Shown one piece after another: positions 27,352 to 38,631 of a DNA stretch of 64,000 bases. Made by a program: the position numbers and the translations under genes. The stretch's first letter is position 1, and each line of letters begins with the position of its first letter. Where the stretch lies: NCBI RefSeq assembly GCF_003353055.1, contig NZ_QKWJ01000019.1, forward strand, positions 1 through 64,000, in the 5' to 3' direction. This stretch comes from Cupriavidus lacunae. GTDB taxonomy: Bacteria; Pseudomonadota; Gammaproteobacteria; Burkholderiales; Burkholderiaceae. The notes below the pieces were generated by a model. The model had not been told where the DNA came from and did no database searches. It was given only the letters and a program-made list of their open reading frames with translations.

Positions 27352-29153
27352 GCATGGCCCGTCCCAACCCGCCCCGCCGCGACCGCAACGGCACCGCCTC
27401 GCGCCCGCGCAGCGGCCAGTTTTCGGCCAGCCCGGTGCTGGGCCTGCGCCTGCCGATGTGGCGTTCCAAGCTGGTGGTGTTCCTGATGTTCGCGGCCTTC
27501 GCCGCGCTGGCCGTGCGCGCGGCCTGGATCCAGGGCCCGGGCAACCAGTTCTACGAGGCCGAGGGCAAGAAGCGCTTCCAGCGCACGCTGGAGCTGCCCG
27601 CCACGCGCGGCAAGATCCTGGACCGCAATGGCCTGGTGCTGGCCACCAGCCTGCCGGTCAAGGCAATCTGGGCGGTGCCGGAAGACGTGCCCAACCAGGT
27701 CGACGCCGCCAAGATCAGCCAGCTGGCCAAGCTGCTCGGCATGTCCGAGAAGGACCTGGGCAAGAAGCTGTCCGAGGACAAGGGCTTTGTCTACCTGAAG
27801 CGCCAGGTGCTGCCTGACGTCGCCGACAAGATTGCCGCGCTGAAGATCGAAGGCATCCACCAGACCCGCGAATACAAGCGCTTCTACCCGGAAGGGGAGG
27901 CGATGGCGCATATCGTCGGCTTCACCAACGTGGAAGACCGCGGCCAGGAAGGCGTGGAACTGGCGCGCGAACCCGGCCTGGCCGGCCGTGCCGGCGCCCG
28001 CCAGGTGATCAAGGACCGCCTGGGCCGCGTGGTCGAGGACGTCGGCGTGCTGAAGACGCCGCGCGACGGCGAGGACATCCAGCTGTCGATCGACGCCAAG
28101 ATCCAGTACCTGGCCTACAACGAGCTCAAGGCCGTGGTCGAGCGCCACAAGGCCAAGGCCGCCAGCGCGGTGGTGCTGGACGCCCAGACCGGCGAAGTGC
28201 TGGCGCTGGCCAACTGGCCCACCTACAACCCCAACGACCGCAGCCGGCTGTCCGGCGAGCAGCTGCGCAACCGCGTGCTGACCGACACCTTCGAGCCGGG
28301 CTCGATGATGAAGCCGATCACGATCGGCCTGGCGCTGCAGCTCAAGCGCGTGACGCCGTCCACGGTGGTCACCACCACCGGCAAGTACAACTTCGAAGGC
28401 GCGACCATCAGCGATACCCACAACTACGGGGCCCTGACGGTGAGCGGCGTGATCCAGAAGTCGAGCAACATCGGCACGACCAAGATCGCGATGCTGATGA
28501 AGCCACAGGAAATGTGGGACATGTTTACCAGCGTCGGCCTCGGCCAGGCGCCCAAGATCGGCTTCCCCGGCGCCGTGGCCGGCCGCGTGCGCCCGTTCAA
28601 GAGCTGGCGTCCGATCGAACAGGCCACCATGTCCTACGGCTACGGCCTGTCGGTCTCGCTGTTCCAGATGGCTCATGCCTACACCATCTTCGCGCATGAC
28701 GGCGAGCTGATCCCGGTGTCGATGTTCCGCACCAACGGTCCGGTCACTGGCGAACGCATCCTGTCGCCGCAGGTGGCGCGCGATGTGCGCGCCATGCTCG
28801 AGACCGTGACCGCGCCCGGCGGCACCGCCCCCGAGGCGCAGGTGATGGGCTACCGCGTCGGCGGCAAGACCGGCACCGCGTACAAGCATGAAGGCCGCGG
28901 CTATAACCGCAGCAAGTACCGCGCTTCGTTCATCGGCCTGGCGCCGATGTCCAACCCGCGCGTCATCGTCGCCGTCAGCGTGGACGAGCCCACCGCCGGC
29001 AGCCACTACGGCGGCCTGGTGGCCGGCCCGGCGTTCGCGGCCATCACCGGCGGCACGCTGCGCGCACTGAATGTCCAGCCCGACTCGCCGATCCGCCAGC
29101 TGGTGGTCAGCGACAAGGTGCAGGAGAGCGAACCGTGGAGTTCGACCCAATGA
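27348..29153 (+). CDS. ftsI: Septal peptidoglycan transpeptidase FtsI (PBP3)
   Basis: The 601-residue class B penicillin-binding protein crosslinks septal peptidoglycan. It has one N-terminal membrane anchor (about 40-62), a pedestal domain beginning with the RGKILDRNG block (about 85-93), and a transpeptidase domain with the three active-site motifs: SMMK with nucleophile S319 and K322, SSN at 372-374, and KTGT at 507-510. It is the target of beta-lactams such as aztreonam in relatives. The start overlaps the ftsL stop. Confidence 0.95.
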   Translation: MSMARPNPPRRDRNGTASRPRSGQFSASPVLGLRLPMWRSKLVVFLMFAAFAALAVRAAWIQGPGNQFYEAEGKKRFQRTLELPATRGKILDRNGLVLATSLPVKAIWAVPEDVPNQVDAAKISQLAKLLGMSEKDLGKKLSEDKGFVYLKRQVLPDVADKIAALKIEGIHQTREYKRFYPEGEAMAHIVGFTNVEDRGQEGVELAREPGLAGRAGARQVIKDRLGRVVEDVGVLKTPRDGEDIQLSIDAKIQYLAYNELKAVVERHKAKAASAVVLDAQTGEVLALANWPTYNPNDRSRLSGEQLRNRVLTDTFEPGSMMKPITIGLALQLKRVTPSTVVTTTGKYNFEGATISDTHNYGALTVSGVIQKSSNIGTTKIAMLMKPQEMWDMFTSVGLGQAPKIGFPGAVAGRVRPFKSWRPIEQATMSYGYGLSVSLFQMAHAYTIFAHDGELIPVSMFRTNGPVTGERILSPQVARDVRAMLETVTAPGGTAPEAQVMGYRVGGKTGTAYKHEGRGYNRSKYRASFIGLAPMSNPRVIVAVSVDEPTAGSHYGGLVAGPAFAAITGGTLRALNVQPDSPIRQLVVSDKVQESEPWSSTQ

Positions 29154-29163
29154 GATCGACCCG

Positions 29164-30726
29164 ATGACGGCCAAGCCCCTGCTCCCCCTCGAGGTCACCG
29201 CCCAGGCCAGCAACGCGCTGGCCTGGCTGCGTACCAACGTGTCCGCCGCGGCGCAGCTGAGCGGCGATACCCGGCGCCTGGCGCGCGGCGATGTGTTCTT
29301 TGCCTACGTGCTCGGCAACGAGCGCCTGGCCACCGACGGCCGGCCCCATATCGCCCAGGCGATTGCCGCCGGCGCCGGTGCCGTGGTCTATGAGGCCGAC
29401 GGCTTCGACTGGCCGTTCGGCGACGTCGTGCCGCACCTGGCCCTGAGCCACCTGTACCAGCTGGCCGGCCCGGTCGCCGCCGGCTGGCATGGCAACCCGG
29501 CGCGCGGACTTGCAGTGACCGGTATCACCGGCACCAACGGCAAGACCTCGTGCAGCCAGTGGCTGGCGCGGGTGCTGCAGGCCGCCGGCACGCCTTGCGC
29601 GGCCATCGGTACGCTGGGCACCGGCTTCCCGGGCGCGCTGCAGGCCACCGGCTTCACCACGCCCGACGCGGTGCAGCTGCAGGCCAGCCTGGCCGCGCTG
29701 CACGACGCCGGCGCGCGCGCGGTGGCGATGGAAGTGTCCTCGCACGGCCTAGAGCAGGAACGCGTCGCCGGCACGCATTTCTCGGTGGCGGTGCTGACCA
29801 ACCTGACCCAGGACCACCTCGACTACCACGGCTCGATGGCCGAGTACGAGGCCGCCAAGATCCGCCTGTTCCGCTGGGACGGCCTGCGCACCGCGGTCAT
29901 CAACCGCGACGACGCCATGGGCCAGCGCCAGCTGGCGGCCGACGCCGCCGCCATTGCCGCGCCGCACGTGATCGAATACGGCATCGACGGCCCCGGCGCG
30001 GCCACGGTGCGCCGCCCGCGCGGCGAGTGGCTGCGCGCCACCAACCTGCGCGCCACGCCCACCGGCACCGCCTTCCATATCGACGGCAGCTTCGGCAGCG
30101 CCGACATGGCCACGCCGATGATCGGCGCCTTCAACGTCAGCAACCTGCTGGCGGTGCTGGGCGCGGCGCTGGCCAACGGCGTGGCGTGGGACGCGGCCAT
30201 TGCCGCGCTGCGCGCGCTGACGCCGGTGGAAGGACGCATGGAGCTGTTCGGTGCCGGCGGCGGCCCCGATGCGCCGCTGGCCGTGGTCGACTACGCCCAC
30301 ACGCCCGACGCGCTGGAGCAGACCCTGGCCGCGCTGCGACCGGTGGCGCAGGCGCGCAACGGCCGCCTGTGGTGCGTGTTCGGCTGCGGCGGCGACCGCG
30401 ATCCCATCAAGCGCCCGCTGATGGGCGCGGTGGCCGAGCGCCTGGCCGACAAGGTCATCCTGACCAGCGACAACCCGCGCAGCGAAGACCCGCAGGAGAT
30501 CCTGGAAGCCATTGCCGACGGCATGGCTGAGCGCACGCGCGGGCGCCAGATCGAAGACCGCGCCGCCGCCATCCTCTATGCCGTCAGGCACGCAGCCGCG
30601 GCCGACGTGGTGCTGGTGGCGGGCAAGGGCCATGAGGCCACCCAGGAGATCCAGGGCCGCAAGCGCCCGTTCTCCGATCGCGAACATGTACGCCTGGCAC
30701 TGGCCACACGCGGAGTATCGGCATGA
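29164..30726 (+). CDS. murE: UDP-N-acetylmuramoyl-L-alanyl-D-glutamate--2,6-diaminopimelate ligase
   Basis: The 520-residue Mur ligase adds meso-diaminopimelate to the peptidoglycan precursor in the cytoplasm. The ATP loop is TGTNGKTS (122-129), and the DNPR motif at 436-439 marks meso-DAP rather than lysine specificity. I chose the ATG at 29164, 10 nt after the ftsI stop, since the preceding in-frame sequence is inside ftsI in another frame. It overlaps murF by 4 nt (ATGA). Confidence 0.95.
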   Translation: MTAKPLLPLEVTAQASNALAWLRTNVSAAAQLSGDTRRLARGDVFFAYVLGNERLATDGRPHIAQAIAAGAGAVVYEADGFDWPFGDVVPHLALSHLYQLAGPVAAGWHGNPARGLAVTGITGTNGKTSCSQWLARVLQAAGTPCAAIGTLGTGFPGALQATGFTTPDAVQLQASLAALHDAGARAVAMEVSSHGLEQERVAGTHFSVAVLTNLTQDHLDYHGSMAEYEAAKIRLFRWDGLRTAVINRDDAMGQRQLAADAAAIAAPHVIEYGIDGPGAATVRRPRGEWLRATNLRATPTGTAFHIDGSFGSADMATPMIGAFNVSNLLAVLGAALANGVAWDAAIAALRALTPVEGRMELFGAGGGPDAPLAVVDYAHTPDALEQTLAALRPVAQARNGRLWCVFGCGGDRDPIKRPLMGAVAERLADKVILTSDNPRSEDPQEILEAIADGMAERTRGRQIEDRAAAILYAVRHAAAADVVLVAGKGHEATQEIQGRKRPFSDREHVRLALATRGVSA

Positions 30727-32123
30727 GCCAGACCCCAATGACTACCTTGCAGCAAGCCGCCGGCTGGATCGCCGGCGCGCGCGTTTGCGGCGACGGCGCC
30801 GTGAAGTTTTCGCGCGTGCACACCGACAGCCGCAGCGTCGGGCCCGGCGACCTGTTCGTTGCCCTCAAGGGTGAGCGCTTCGACGCGCACGACTTTATCG
30901 CCGACGTGGTGGCGCGCGGCGCCGCCGCGGTGCTGGTCAGCCGTGAGGTCGATGCCGGTGTGCCGGCCATCGTCGCGCCCGATACCCGCGTCGCGCTGGG
31001 CGAGCTGGGTGCCGGCTGGCGCCGCCAGTTCACGCTGCCGGCGGTGGCGGTGACCGGCAGCAATGGCAAGACCACGGTCAAGGAAATGATCGCGGCCATC
31101 TTTGCCGCGGCGGTGGGCGAGGCGCAGCGCCTGGCCACCGGGGGCAACCTGAACAACGATATCGGCCTGCCGCTGACGGTGCTGCGCCTGCGCGCCACGC
31201 ACAAGCTGGCGGTGCTTGAACTCGGCATGAACCATCCGGGCGAGACCGTCTACCTGGCCGGCATTGCCCAGCCCACCGTGGCGGTGATTACCAACGCGCA
31301 GCGCGAGCACCAGGAGTTCATGGTCAGCGTGGAAGCCGTCGCCCACGAGCACGCCGCCGCGATCGCGGCGCTGCCGGCCGGCGGCGTGGCGGTGTACCCG
31401 CTCGACGCGGAAAGCGGCGGCGCCCACGCGCCGGTGTGGCGCGAGGCTGCGGGCGCGCGCCGCGTGCTGTCGTTCGGCACCTCGCAGCGCGCCGATGTGC
31501 ACGCCACTGTGACGCTGGTCGACGGTGCCCAGGTGATGCAGGTGCGCGCGCCTGGCCATGCCTTCGACGTGCGCCTGGCGCTGCTGGGTGCGCACAACGT
31601 GCGCAACGCACTCGCCGCCATCGCCTGCGCGCTGGCCGCGGGCGTGCACGTGCCGGCGATCCAGTCGGGCCTGGCCGGCTTCAATGCGGTCAAGGGCCGG
31701 CTGCAGGTCAAGTACACGACGGGTGGGACGGTCGTCATCGACGACACCTATAACGCCAACCCCGACTCCATGCGCGCCGCCATCGACGTGCTGGCCGGCT
31801 TTGCCGCGCCGCGCGTGCTGGTGCTGGGCGACATGGGCGAAGTGGGCGAGCAGGGGCCGGCATACCACGAAGAGATCGGTGCCTACGCGAAGGCGCGCGG
31901 CGTCGACACGCTGTGGGCCACCGGCGAACTGGCCGTGCATGCGGTGCAGGCGTTCGGTGCGGACGCCCGGCATTTCGGCGCCGCAGAAGACCTGGTGAAG
32001 GCACTGGAGGAAGACAGCGGGGGCATGGTGGCGCAAGCGGGCGCCGTGCTGGTGAAGGGATCGCGCTTCATGCGCATGGAACGGATGGTCGCGGCGCTGG
32101 TCGCAGACACTTCCGCACATTAA
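30723..32123 (+). CDS. murF: UDP-N-acetylmuramoyl-tripeptide--D-alanyl-D-alanine ligase
   Basis: The 466-residue cytoplasmic ligase adds the D-Ala-D-Ala dipeptide supplied by Ddl to complete UDP-MurNAc-pentapeptide. The N-terminal substrate domain has HTDSRSVGPGDLFVALKGERFD (in parts, about 33-54), the ATP loop is VTGSNGKTT (about 110-118), and the central domain contains IDDTYNANPDSM (about 339-350). Its start overlaps the murE stop, and mraY follows after 13 nt. Confidence 0.95.
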   Translation: MSQTPMTTLQQAAGWIAGARVCGDGAVKFSRVHTDSRSVGPGDLFVALKGERFDAHDFIADVVARGAAAVLVSREVDAGVPAIVAPDTRVALGELGAGWRRQFTLPAVAVTGSNGKTTVKEMIAAIFAAAVGEAQRLATGGNLNNDIGLPLTVLRLRATHKLAVLELGMNHPGETVYLAGIAQPTVAVITNAQREHQEFMVSVEAVAHEHAAAIAALPAGGVAVYPLDAESGGAHAPVWREAAGARRVLSFGTSQRADVHATVTLVDGAQVMQVRAPGHAFDVRLALLGAHNVRNALAAIACALAAGVHVPAIQSGLAGFNAVKGRLQVKYTTGGTVVIDDTYNANPDSMRAAIDVLAGFAAPRVLVLGDMGEVGEQGPAYHEEIGAYAKARGVDTLWATGELAVHAVQAFGADARHFGAAEDLVKALEEDSGGMVAQAGAVLVKGSRFMRMERMVAALVADTSAH

Positions 32124-32136
32124 ATAAGACAACACG

Positions 32137-33306
32137 ATGTTATTGGCACTGGCCCAGTGGCTGCAAAACGACTACAGCTTCCTCCGGGTCGTCAACTACC
32201 TGACTTTCCGCGCGGTGATGGCCAACCTCACCGCGCTGCTGATCGGCCTGGCGTTCGGTCCGTGGGTGATCCGCAAGCTGACCGAGCTGAAGGTCGGCCA
32301 GGCGGTGCGCACCATCGGCCCGCAGACCCACCTGGTCAAGGCCGGCACGCCGACCATGGGCGGCGTGCTGGTACTGGTCTCGATCGCAGTGTCGACGCTG
32401 CTGTGGTGCGACTGGGGCAACCGTTTTATCTGGGTCGTGATGCTGGTCACCTTCGGCTACGGCGCGATCGGCTGGGTGGACGACTACCGCAAGGTGGTGT
32501 ATCGCGATCCGCGCGGCATGTCGAGCCGCGAGAAGTTCTTCTGGCAGACGCTGATCGGCCTGGTGGCCGCGGTCTACCTGGCGTTCTCGGTGTCGGAAAG
32601 CAGCAACGTGAGGGTGTGGGACCTGTTCCTGAGCTGGGTCGAGGGCGGGCTGTCGCTGGACATGCCGTACAAGTCCAACCTGATCGTGCCTTTCTTCAAG
32701 GAGATCAGCTATCCGCTGGGCGTGGCCGGCTTCATCGTGCTGACCTACCTGGTGATCGTGGGCTCGAGCAACGCCGTGAACCTGACCGACGGCCTGGACG
32801 GGCTGGTGATCATGCCGGTGGTGCTGGTCGGCAGCGGGCTGGGTGTGTTTGCGTATGTGATGGGCAGCTCGGTCTACAGCAAGTACCTGCTGTTCCCGCA
32901 TATCCCGGGCGCGGGCGAATTGCTGATCTTCTGCTCGGCGCTGGCCGGGGCGGGCCTGGCCTTCCTCTGGTTCAACGCGCACCCGGCGCAGGTATTCATG
33001 GGCGACGTCGGCGCGCTGGCGCTGGGCGGCGCGCTGGGCACGGTGGCGGTGATCGTGCGCCAGGAGATCGTGCTGTTCGTGATGGGCGGCATCTTCGTGG
33101 TGGAAACGCTGTCGGTGATGCTGCAGGTGACGTGGTTCAAGATCACCAAGCGCCGTTATGGCGAGGGCAGGCGGCTGTTCCGGATGGCGCCGCTGCACCA
33201 CCATTTCGAGCTGGGCGGCTGGAAGGAAACGCAGGTCACGGTGCGCTTCTGGATCATCACCATGCTGCTGGTGCTGATCGGATTGTCGACGCTGAAGTTG
33301 CGGTAA
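32137..33306 (+). CDS. mraY: Phospho-N-acetylmuramoyl-pentapeptide-transferase
   Basis: The 389-residue integral membrane enzyme transfers phospho-MurNAc-pentapeptide to undecaprenyl phosphate, giving lipid I. About ten hydrophobic segments are visible. Active-site aspartates lie in WVDDYRK (about 112-118) and NLTDGLDGL (about 212-220), and the histidine triad in [11 protein letters not shown] (about 351-361). The length is slightly greater than in E. coli, as is usual in betaproteobacteria. A 70-nt gap to murD follows. Confidence 0.95.
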   Translation: MLLALAQWLQNDYSFLRVVNYLTFRAVMANLTALLIGLAFGPWVIRKLTELKVGQAVRTIGPQTHLVKAGTPTMGGVLVLVSIAVSTLLWCDWGNRFIWVVMLVTFGYGAIGWVDDYRKVVYRDPRGMSSREKFFWQTLIGLVAAVYLAFSVSESSNVRVWDLFLSWVEGGLSLDMPYKSNLIVPFFKEISYPLGVAGFIVLTYLVIVGSSNAVNLTDGLDGLVIMPVVLVGSGLGVFAYVMGSSVYSKYLLFPHIPGAGELLIFCSALAGAGLAFLWFNAHPAQVFMGDVGALALGGALGTVAVIVRQEIVLFVMGGIFVVETLSVMLQVTWFKITKRRYGEGRRLFRMAPLHHHFELGGWKETQVTVRFWIITMLLVLIGLSTLKLR

Positions 33307-33376
33307 TGGTTGCGCAGGTCAGGGACTGACGGCGCTCTCTATATAGATACAGGAAACAAAAAGGCAGGAAATCGAA

Positions 33377-34888
33377 GTGTTTGGCGAGCTGCAGAAACCT
33401 CATGTGCTGGTACTGGGCCTCGGTGAGTCGGGGCTGGCCATGGCGCGCTGGTGTGGCCTGAACGGCTGCGCGGTGCGCGTGGCCGACACGCGCGAGGCCC
33501 CCGCCAATCTTGTCTTCCTGCAGGCCGAGCTGACTTCGGCCGAGTTCGTCGGCGGCCCGTTCGCCGAAAGCCTGCTCGACGGCATCGGCCTGGTGGCGAT
33601 CAGCCCCGGCCTGTCGCCGCTGGAAGCCGGCACCGGCGCGCTGCTGGCCGCGGCGCAGGCGCGCGGCATCCCGGTGTGGGGCGAGATCGAACTGTTCGTG
33701 CGCGCGCTGCGCCACCTCGAGGCCGAGTCGGGCTACGCGCCGAAGATCCTGGCCATCACCGGCACCAATGGCAAGACCACCACCACCGCGCTGACCGGCC
33801 GGCTGGTGGAGCGCGCCGGCAAGAGCGTGGCGGTGGCGGGCAATATCAGCCCGTCGGCGCTGGACAAGCTGTCGGCCTGCATCGCCTCGGCGTCGTTGCC
33901 GGAGGTGTGGGTGCTGGAGCTGTCCAGCTTCCAGCTGGAAACCACGCACACGCTGGCACCCGCCGCGGCCACCGTGCTCAACGTCACCCAGGACCACCTG
34001 GACTGGCATGGCTCGATGGAAGCCTATGCCGCGTCCAAGGCCCGCATCTTCGGGCCGGCCGACAGCGGCTGCGTGCAGGTGCTCAACCGCAACGACCGCC
34101 TGACCATGGACATGGCGCGCCCCGGGCGCACGCTGCTGACCTTCGGCACCGAACTGCCGGAAACGCCGGGCAGCTTCGGCATCCTGCGCGAGGGCGGCAT
34201 GCCCTGGATGGTGCTGGCCGAACCCGATTCGGAAGCGGAAGGGGAGGGCAAGTTGCGCCGCCGCAAGGCCGCCGACGTGGTCCAGGACGCCGTGCCGGTG
34301 CGCCACAAGCGGCTGATGCCGGCCGATGCGCTGCATATCCGCGGCATGCACAACGCCACCAACGCGATGGCCGCGCTGGCGCTGTGCCGTGCCATCGACC
34401 TGCCGATGAACGCACTGCTGCACGGCCTGCGCGAGTACCGCGGCGAGCCGCACCGCGTGGAGTGGGTCGCCACCATCGACGACGTCGAGTACTTCGACGA
34501 CAGCAAGGGCACCAACGTGGGTGCCACCGTGGCCGCGCTGTCGGGGCTGGACAAGCGCGTGGTGCTGATCGCCGGCGGCGAAGGCAAGGGCCAGGATTTC
34601 TCGCCGCTGGCCGCGCCGGTGGCGCAGTACGCGCGCGCGGTGGTGCTGATCGGCCGCGCCGCGGGTGAGCTTCGCGACGCGTTGCAGGGCAGCGGCGCGA
34701 GCCTCGCCGACGCCGCCACGCTGGAAGAGGCGGTGACCAGGGCCGCCGAACTGGCCGAAGCCGGCGATGCGGTGCTGCTGTCGCCGGCGTGCGCCAGCCT
34801 CGACATGTTCCGCAATTACGTGCATCGCGCCGAGGTCTTCCGCGGCGCGGTGGAAGAACTGGCCCTGTCCCGGGGGATCCTGCCATGA
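33377..34888 (+). CDS. murD: UDP-N-acetylmuramoyl-L-alanine--D-glutamate ligase
   Basis: The 503-residue ligase adds D-glutamate to UDP-MurNAc-L-alanine. It shows the N-terminal nucleotide-binding fold [16 protein letters not shown] (10-25) and the ATP loop GTNGKTTTT (129-137). It is about 60 residues longer than the E. coli enzyme through an insertion around 285-315 (rich in Glu and Arg: [20 protein letters not shown]). The start is a GTG at 33377 with AGGAA 8 nt upstream. The preceding 70-nt gap contains TATATAGATAC (33340-33350), a possible internal -10 element. The stop overlaps ftsW by ATGA. Confidence 0.94.
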   Translation: MFGELQKPHVLVLGLGESGLAMARWCGLNGCAVRVADTREAPANLVFLQAELTSAEFVGGPFAESLLDGIGLVAISPGLSPLEAGTGALLAAAQARGIPVWGEIELFVRALRHLEAESGYAPKILAITGTNGKTTTTALTGRLVERAGKSVAVAGNISPSALDKLSACIASASLPEVWVLELSSFQLETTHTLAPAAATVLNVTQDHLDWHGSMEAYAASKARIFGPADSGCVQVLNRNDRLTMDMARPGRTLLTFGTELPETPGSFGILREGGMPWMVLAEPDSEAEGEGKLRRRKAADVVQDAVPVRHKRLMPADALHIRGMHNATNAMAALALCRAIDLPMNALLHGLREYRGEPHRVEWVATIDDVEYFDDSKGTNVGATVAALSGLDKRVVLIAGGEGKGQDFSPLAAPVAQYARAVVLIGRAAGELRDALQGSGASLADAATLEEAVTRAAELAEAGDAVLLSPACASLDMFRNYVHRAEVFRGAVEELALSRGILP

Positions 34889-36126
34889 GTGACGCACAGG
34901 TCAAGCGCAGCGGTTTTATCGGCGCCACCATCGGCAATGCCTGGGGTGGCCTGCGCGACGCGGTGTCGGGCGTCAAGCCGACGCGCTCGCGCATGATGGA
35001 GTACGACCAGCCCATGCTGTGGGTGTCGATCGTGCTGCTCGCGCTCGGCCTGGTGATGGTCTATTCGGCCTCGATCGCGCTGCCGGACTCGCCGCGCTAC
35101 GCCAACTACCGCGAAAGCCACTTCCTGCTGCGGCACGCGTTTGCGCTCTTGATCGGGCTGTCGGTCGGGCTGGCCGCGTTCCAGATCCCGGTGAAAGTGT
35201 GGGACCGCTATGCGCCCAAGCTCTTTATCGTGGCGCTGGTCCTGTTGGTCATCGTGCTGGTGCCCTTCATCGGCAAGGGTGTGAACGGCGCGCGGCGCTG
35301 GATTCCACTGGGCGTGATGAACTTCCAGCCGTCGGAGCTGATGAAGCTGGCGGTGGTGCTGTATGCCGCCAACTACACCGTGCGCAAGCAGGAGTGGATG
35401 CAGACCGTGTCCAAGGGCTTTTTGCCGATGGGCGTGGCGGTGGTGGTGGTGGGCATGCTGCTGCTGCTGGAACCCGACATGGGCGCGTTCCTGGTGATCG
35501 CCGCCGTGGCAATGGGCATCCTGTTCCTGGGCGGCATCAACGGCAAGCTGTTCGCCGGGCTGGTCGGCGTGGCGGTGGGCGCGTTCGCGCTGCTGATCAC
35601 CGCGTCGCCCTGGCGGCGCGAGCGGATCTTCGCCTACCTGAACCCGTGGGAAGAGAGCAATGCGCTGGGCAAGGCCTACCAGCTGACGCACTCGCTGATC
35701 GCCTTCGGCCGCGGCGAGTGGACGGGCGTGGGGCTGGGCGGCAGCATTGAGAAGCTGCACTACCTGCCCGAAGCGCATACCGACTTCATCCTGGCGGTGA
35801 TCGGCGAGGAATTCGGCTTTATCGGCGTGCTGGTGGTGATCGTACTGTTCTACTGGCTGGTGCGCCGCGCCTTCAATATCGGCCGCACCGCGCTGCAGCT
35901 GGACCGCACCTTTGCCGGCCTGGTGGCCAAGGGCATCGGCGTGTGGGTCGGCTGGCAGACCTTTATCAATATGGGTGTGAACCTGGGCCTGCTGCCGACC
36001 AAGGGGCTGACGCTGCCGCTGGTGAGCTACGGCGGCTCGGGGATCCTGATGAACTGCGTGGCCCTGGCGATCCTGCTGCGCATTGACTATGAAAATCGAG
36101 TATTGATGCGCGGAGGGAAGGTATGA
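34885..36126 (+). CDS. ftsW: Septal peptidoglycan glycosyltransferase FtsW
   Basis: The 413-residue SEDS-family membrane protein polymerises lipid II at the septum together with FtsI. It has about ten transmembrane helices after a 40-residue cytoplasmic tail. Conserved blocks include [10 protein letters not shown] (about 130-139), [10 protein letters not shown] (about 148-157) and the C-terminal [19 protein letters not shown] (about 370-388). I chose the ATG at 34885 that overlaps the murD stop. The stop overlaps the murG start. Confidence 0.95.
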   Translation: MSDAQVKRSGFIGATIGNAWGGLRDAVSGVKPTRSRMMEYDQPMLWVSIVLLALGLVMVYSASIALPDSPRYANYRESHFLLRHAFALLIGLSVGLAAFQIPVKVWDRYAPKLFIVALVLLVIVLVPFIGKGVNGARRWIPLGVMNFQPSELMKLAVVLYAANYTVRKQEWMQTVSKGFLPMGVAVVVVGMLLLLEPDMGAFLVIAAVAMGILFLGGINGKLFAGLVGVAVGAFALLITASPWRRERIFAYLNPWEESNALGKAYQLTHSLIAFGRGEWTGVGLGGSIEKLHYLPEAHTDFILAVIGEEFGFIGVLVVIVLFYWLVRRAFNIGRTALQLDRTFAGLVAKGIGVWVGWQTFINMGVNLGLLPTKGLTLPLVSYGGSGILMNCVALAILLRIDYENRVLMRGGKV

Positions 36127-37193
36127 CCGCACCGCGCACCCTGCTCGTGATGGCCGGCGGCACCGGGGGACATGTGTTCCCGGGGCTGGCGGTCGCACAG
36201 GCGCTGCGCGAGCAGGGCTGGAAAGTGGTGTGGCTGGGCAACCGCACCGGCATGGAAGCCACGCTGGTGCCGAAGCACGACATCCCGATGGAGTTCATCC
36301 AGTTCGGGGGCCTGCGTGGCAAGGGGCTGGTGACCAAGTTCCTGCTGCCGCTGAACCTGCTGCGCGCGTTCTGGCAAAGCATCGTCGCGCTACGCCGGGT
36401 GCGCCCGAGCGTGGTGCTGGGCATGGGCGGCTATATCACCTTCCCGGCCGGCATGATGGCGTCGCTGCTGGGACGCCCGCTGGTGCTGCACGAGCAGAAC
36501 TCGATCGCGGGCCTGGCCAACAAGGTGCTGGCCAAGGTGGCCGATCGCGTGCTGTGCGCGTTCCCGGATGCGCTGCCCGGCAGTGAATGGACTGGCAACC
36601 CGGTGCGCGAGGAACTGGCGCACCTGGACGCCCCCGAGGCACGCTACGACCAGCGCAGCGGCCCGCTGCGCATCCTGGTGGTGGGCGGCAGCCTGGGCGC
36701 CGCGGCGCTCAACGAGGTGGTGCCCAGGGCCATCGCGCTGTTGCCGGAGGGCGAGCGCCCGGTGGTGACGCACCAGGCGGGCGCGAAGCAGATCGATACG
36801 CTGCGCGCCAACTATGCGGCCGCGCAGGTGCCGGCGCAGACCCTGCCGTTTATCGACGACATGGCCAGGGCCTATGCCGACGCGGACCTGGTGATCTGCC
36901 GCGCCGGCGCGATGACGGTCTCGGAAGTGGCCGCGGCGGGCGTGGCGGCGCTGTTCGTGCCGTTCCCGCACGCGGTGGACGACCACCAGACCACCAACGC
37001 AAAGTTTTTGTCGGGACAGGGCGCGGCCCTGCTCGTGCAGCAAAAAGACCTGACGGCCGAAGGCCTGGCGCGGACCATCGCCAGCCTGACCCGGCCGCAG
37101 TTGAAAGACATGGCGCGCCTGGCGCGCGGACTGGCCAGGCCAGAGGCTACCCGGCGCGTTGCCGAGGTATGCAGCGAGCTGGCCAGGGACTGA
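36123..37193 (+). CDS. murG: UDP-N-acetylglucosamine--undecaprenyl-PP-MurNAc-pentapeptide GlcNAc transferase
   Basis: The 356-residue peripheral inner-membrane GT28 glycosyltransferase makes lipid II from lipid I. The G-loops are clear: [16 protein letters not shown] (about 10-25) and [12 protein letters not shown] (about 186-197). The donor-sugar motif [15 protein letters not shown] (about 260-274) and the DDHQTTNA segment are also present. It overlaps ftsW and is followed 22 nt later by murC. Confidence 0.95.
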   Translation: MTAPRTLLVMAGGTGGHVFPGLAVAQALREQGWKVVWLGNRTGMEATLVPKHDIPMEFIQFGGLRGKGLVTKFLLPLNLLRAFWQSIVALRRVRPSVVLGMGGYITFPAGMMASLLGRPLVLHEQNSIAGLANKVLAKVADRVLCAFPDALPGSEWTGNPVREELAHLDAPEARYDQRSGPLRILVVGGSLGAAALNEVVPRAIALLPEGERPVVTHQAGAKQIDTLRANYAAAQVPAQTLPFIDDMARAYADADLVICRAGAMTVSEVAAAGVAALFVPFPHAVDDHQTTNAKFLSGQGAALLVQQKDLTAEGLARTIASLTRPQLKDMARLARGLARPEATRRVAEVCSELARD

Positions 37194-37215
37194 AGCCTAT
37201 ACAAGCAGCAATCGA

Positions 37216-38631
37216 ATGAAGCATATCGTCAAAAACATCCACTTCGTAGGCATCGGCGGGGCCGGCATGAGCGGCATCGCCGAGGTCCTGCTGAACCTTG
37301 GATACAAGGTCTCGGGCTCCGACGTGGGCAACAATGCCGCCACGCGGCGCCTGGCGTCGCTGGGCGCCACGGTCATGCACGGGCATGACGCGGCCAACGT
37401 GACCGGCGCCAATGCCGTGGTGGTGTCGACCGCGGTCAGCGGCGACAACCCCGAAGTGCTGGCCGCCCGCAGCAAGCGCATCCCGGTGGTGCCGCGCGCG
37501 GTGATGCTGGCCGAGCTGATGCGCCTGAAGCAGGGCGTGGCCATCGCCGGCACGCACGGCAAGACCACCACCACCAGCCTGGTGGCGTCGGTGCTGGCCG
37601 AAGGCGGGCTGGACCCGACCTTCGTGATCGGCGGCCGCCTGAACTCGGCCGGCGCCAATGCGCGCCTGGGCACGGGCGACTTCATCGTGGCCGAGGCCGA
37701 CGAGTCGGACGCATCGTTCCTGAACCTGTTCCCGGTCATCGAGGTCATTACCAATATCGATGCCGACCACATGGACACCTACGGGCACGATTTTGCCCGG
37801 CTCAAGCAGGCGTTCATCGAGTTCACCCAGCGGCTGCCGTTCTACGGCATCGCGGTGCTATGCGTGGATGACCCCAACGTGCGCGAGATCCTGCCGTTCG
37901 TGTCCAAGCCGGTGGTGCGCTACGGCTTTGCCGAAGACGCGCAGATCCGTGCCGTGGACGCGCGCGCCGTCGACGGCCAGATGCACTTCACCGTGCAGCG
38001 CCAGCTCAACGGCCATGCCGAGCCGCCGCTGGAGATCGTGCTGAACCTGCCCGGCCTGCACAACGTGCAGAACGCGCTGGCGGCGATCGCCATCGCCACC
38101 GAGCTGGAAGTACCCGATGCCGCCATCGTCAAGGCGCTGCGCGAATTCCACGGCGTGGGCCGGCGCTTCCAGCGCTACGGCGAGGTGGCCACGCCCGACG
38201 GCGCCGGCACCTTCACACTGGTGGACGACTACGGCCACCACCCGGTGGAGATGGCGGCCACGCTGGCCGCCGCGCGCGGCGCGTTCCCGGGACGCCGCCT
38301 GGTGCTGGCGTTCCAGCCGCACCGCTTTACCCGTACGCGGGATTGTTTTGAAGACTTCGTCAAGGTGCTGGGCACCGTCGATGCCCTGATGCTGGCCGAG
38401 GTCTATGCCGCCGGCGAGTCCCCGATCGTGGCCGCCGACGGCCGTGCGCTGACCCGCGCGCTGCGCGTGGCCGGCAAGGTAGAACCTGTTTTCGTGGAGC
38501 AGATGGAAGACATGCCGCAGGCCATCCTGAATGCCGTCCGGCCCGGCGATGTGGTCGTGACGATGGGCGCGGGCTCGATCGGAGGCGTGCCCGGACAACT
38601 GGTGTCGCACCAGCAAGGGAGCCAGGCATGA
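37216..38631 (+). CDS. murC: UDP-N-acetylmuramate--L-alanine ligase
   Basis: The 471-residue cytoplasmic ligase adds the first amino acid, L-alanine, to UDP-MurNAc. It has the nucleotide-sugar site [16 protein letters not shown] (10-25), the ATP loop GTHGKTTTT (112-120) and DDYGHHPVE (about 337-345). I chose the ATG at 37216, as [15 protein letters not shown] fits the family. Its Shine-Dalgarno is weak, so translation may depend on ribosomes arriving from murG. The stop overlaps ddlB. Confidence 0.95.
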   Translation: MKHIVKNIHFVGIGGAGMSGIAEVLLNLGYKVSGSDVGNNAATRRLASLGATVMHGHDAANVTGANAVVVSTAVSGDNPEVLAARSKRIPVVPRAVMLAELMRLKQGVAIAGTHGKTTTTSLVASVLAEGGLDPTFVIGGRLNSAGANARLGTGDFIVAEADESDASFLNLFPVIEVITNIDADHMDTYGHDFARLKQAFIEFTQRLPFYGIAVLCVDDPNVREILPFVSKPVVRYGFAEDAQIRAVDARAVDGQMHFTVQRQLNGHAEPPLEIVLNLPGLHNVQNALAAIAIATELEVPDAAIVKALREFHGVGRRFQRYGEVATPDGAGTFTLVDDYGHHPVEMAATLAAARGAFPGRRLVLAFQPHRFTRTRDCFEDFVKVLGTVDALMLAEVYAAGESPIVAADGRALTRALRVAGKVEPVFVEQMEDMPQAILNAVRPGDVVVTMGAGSIGGVPGQLVSHQQGSQA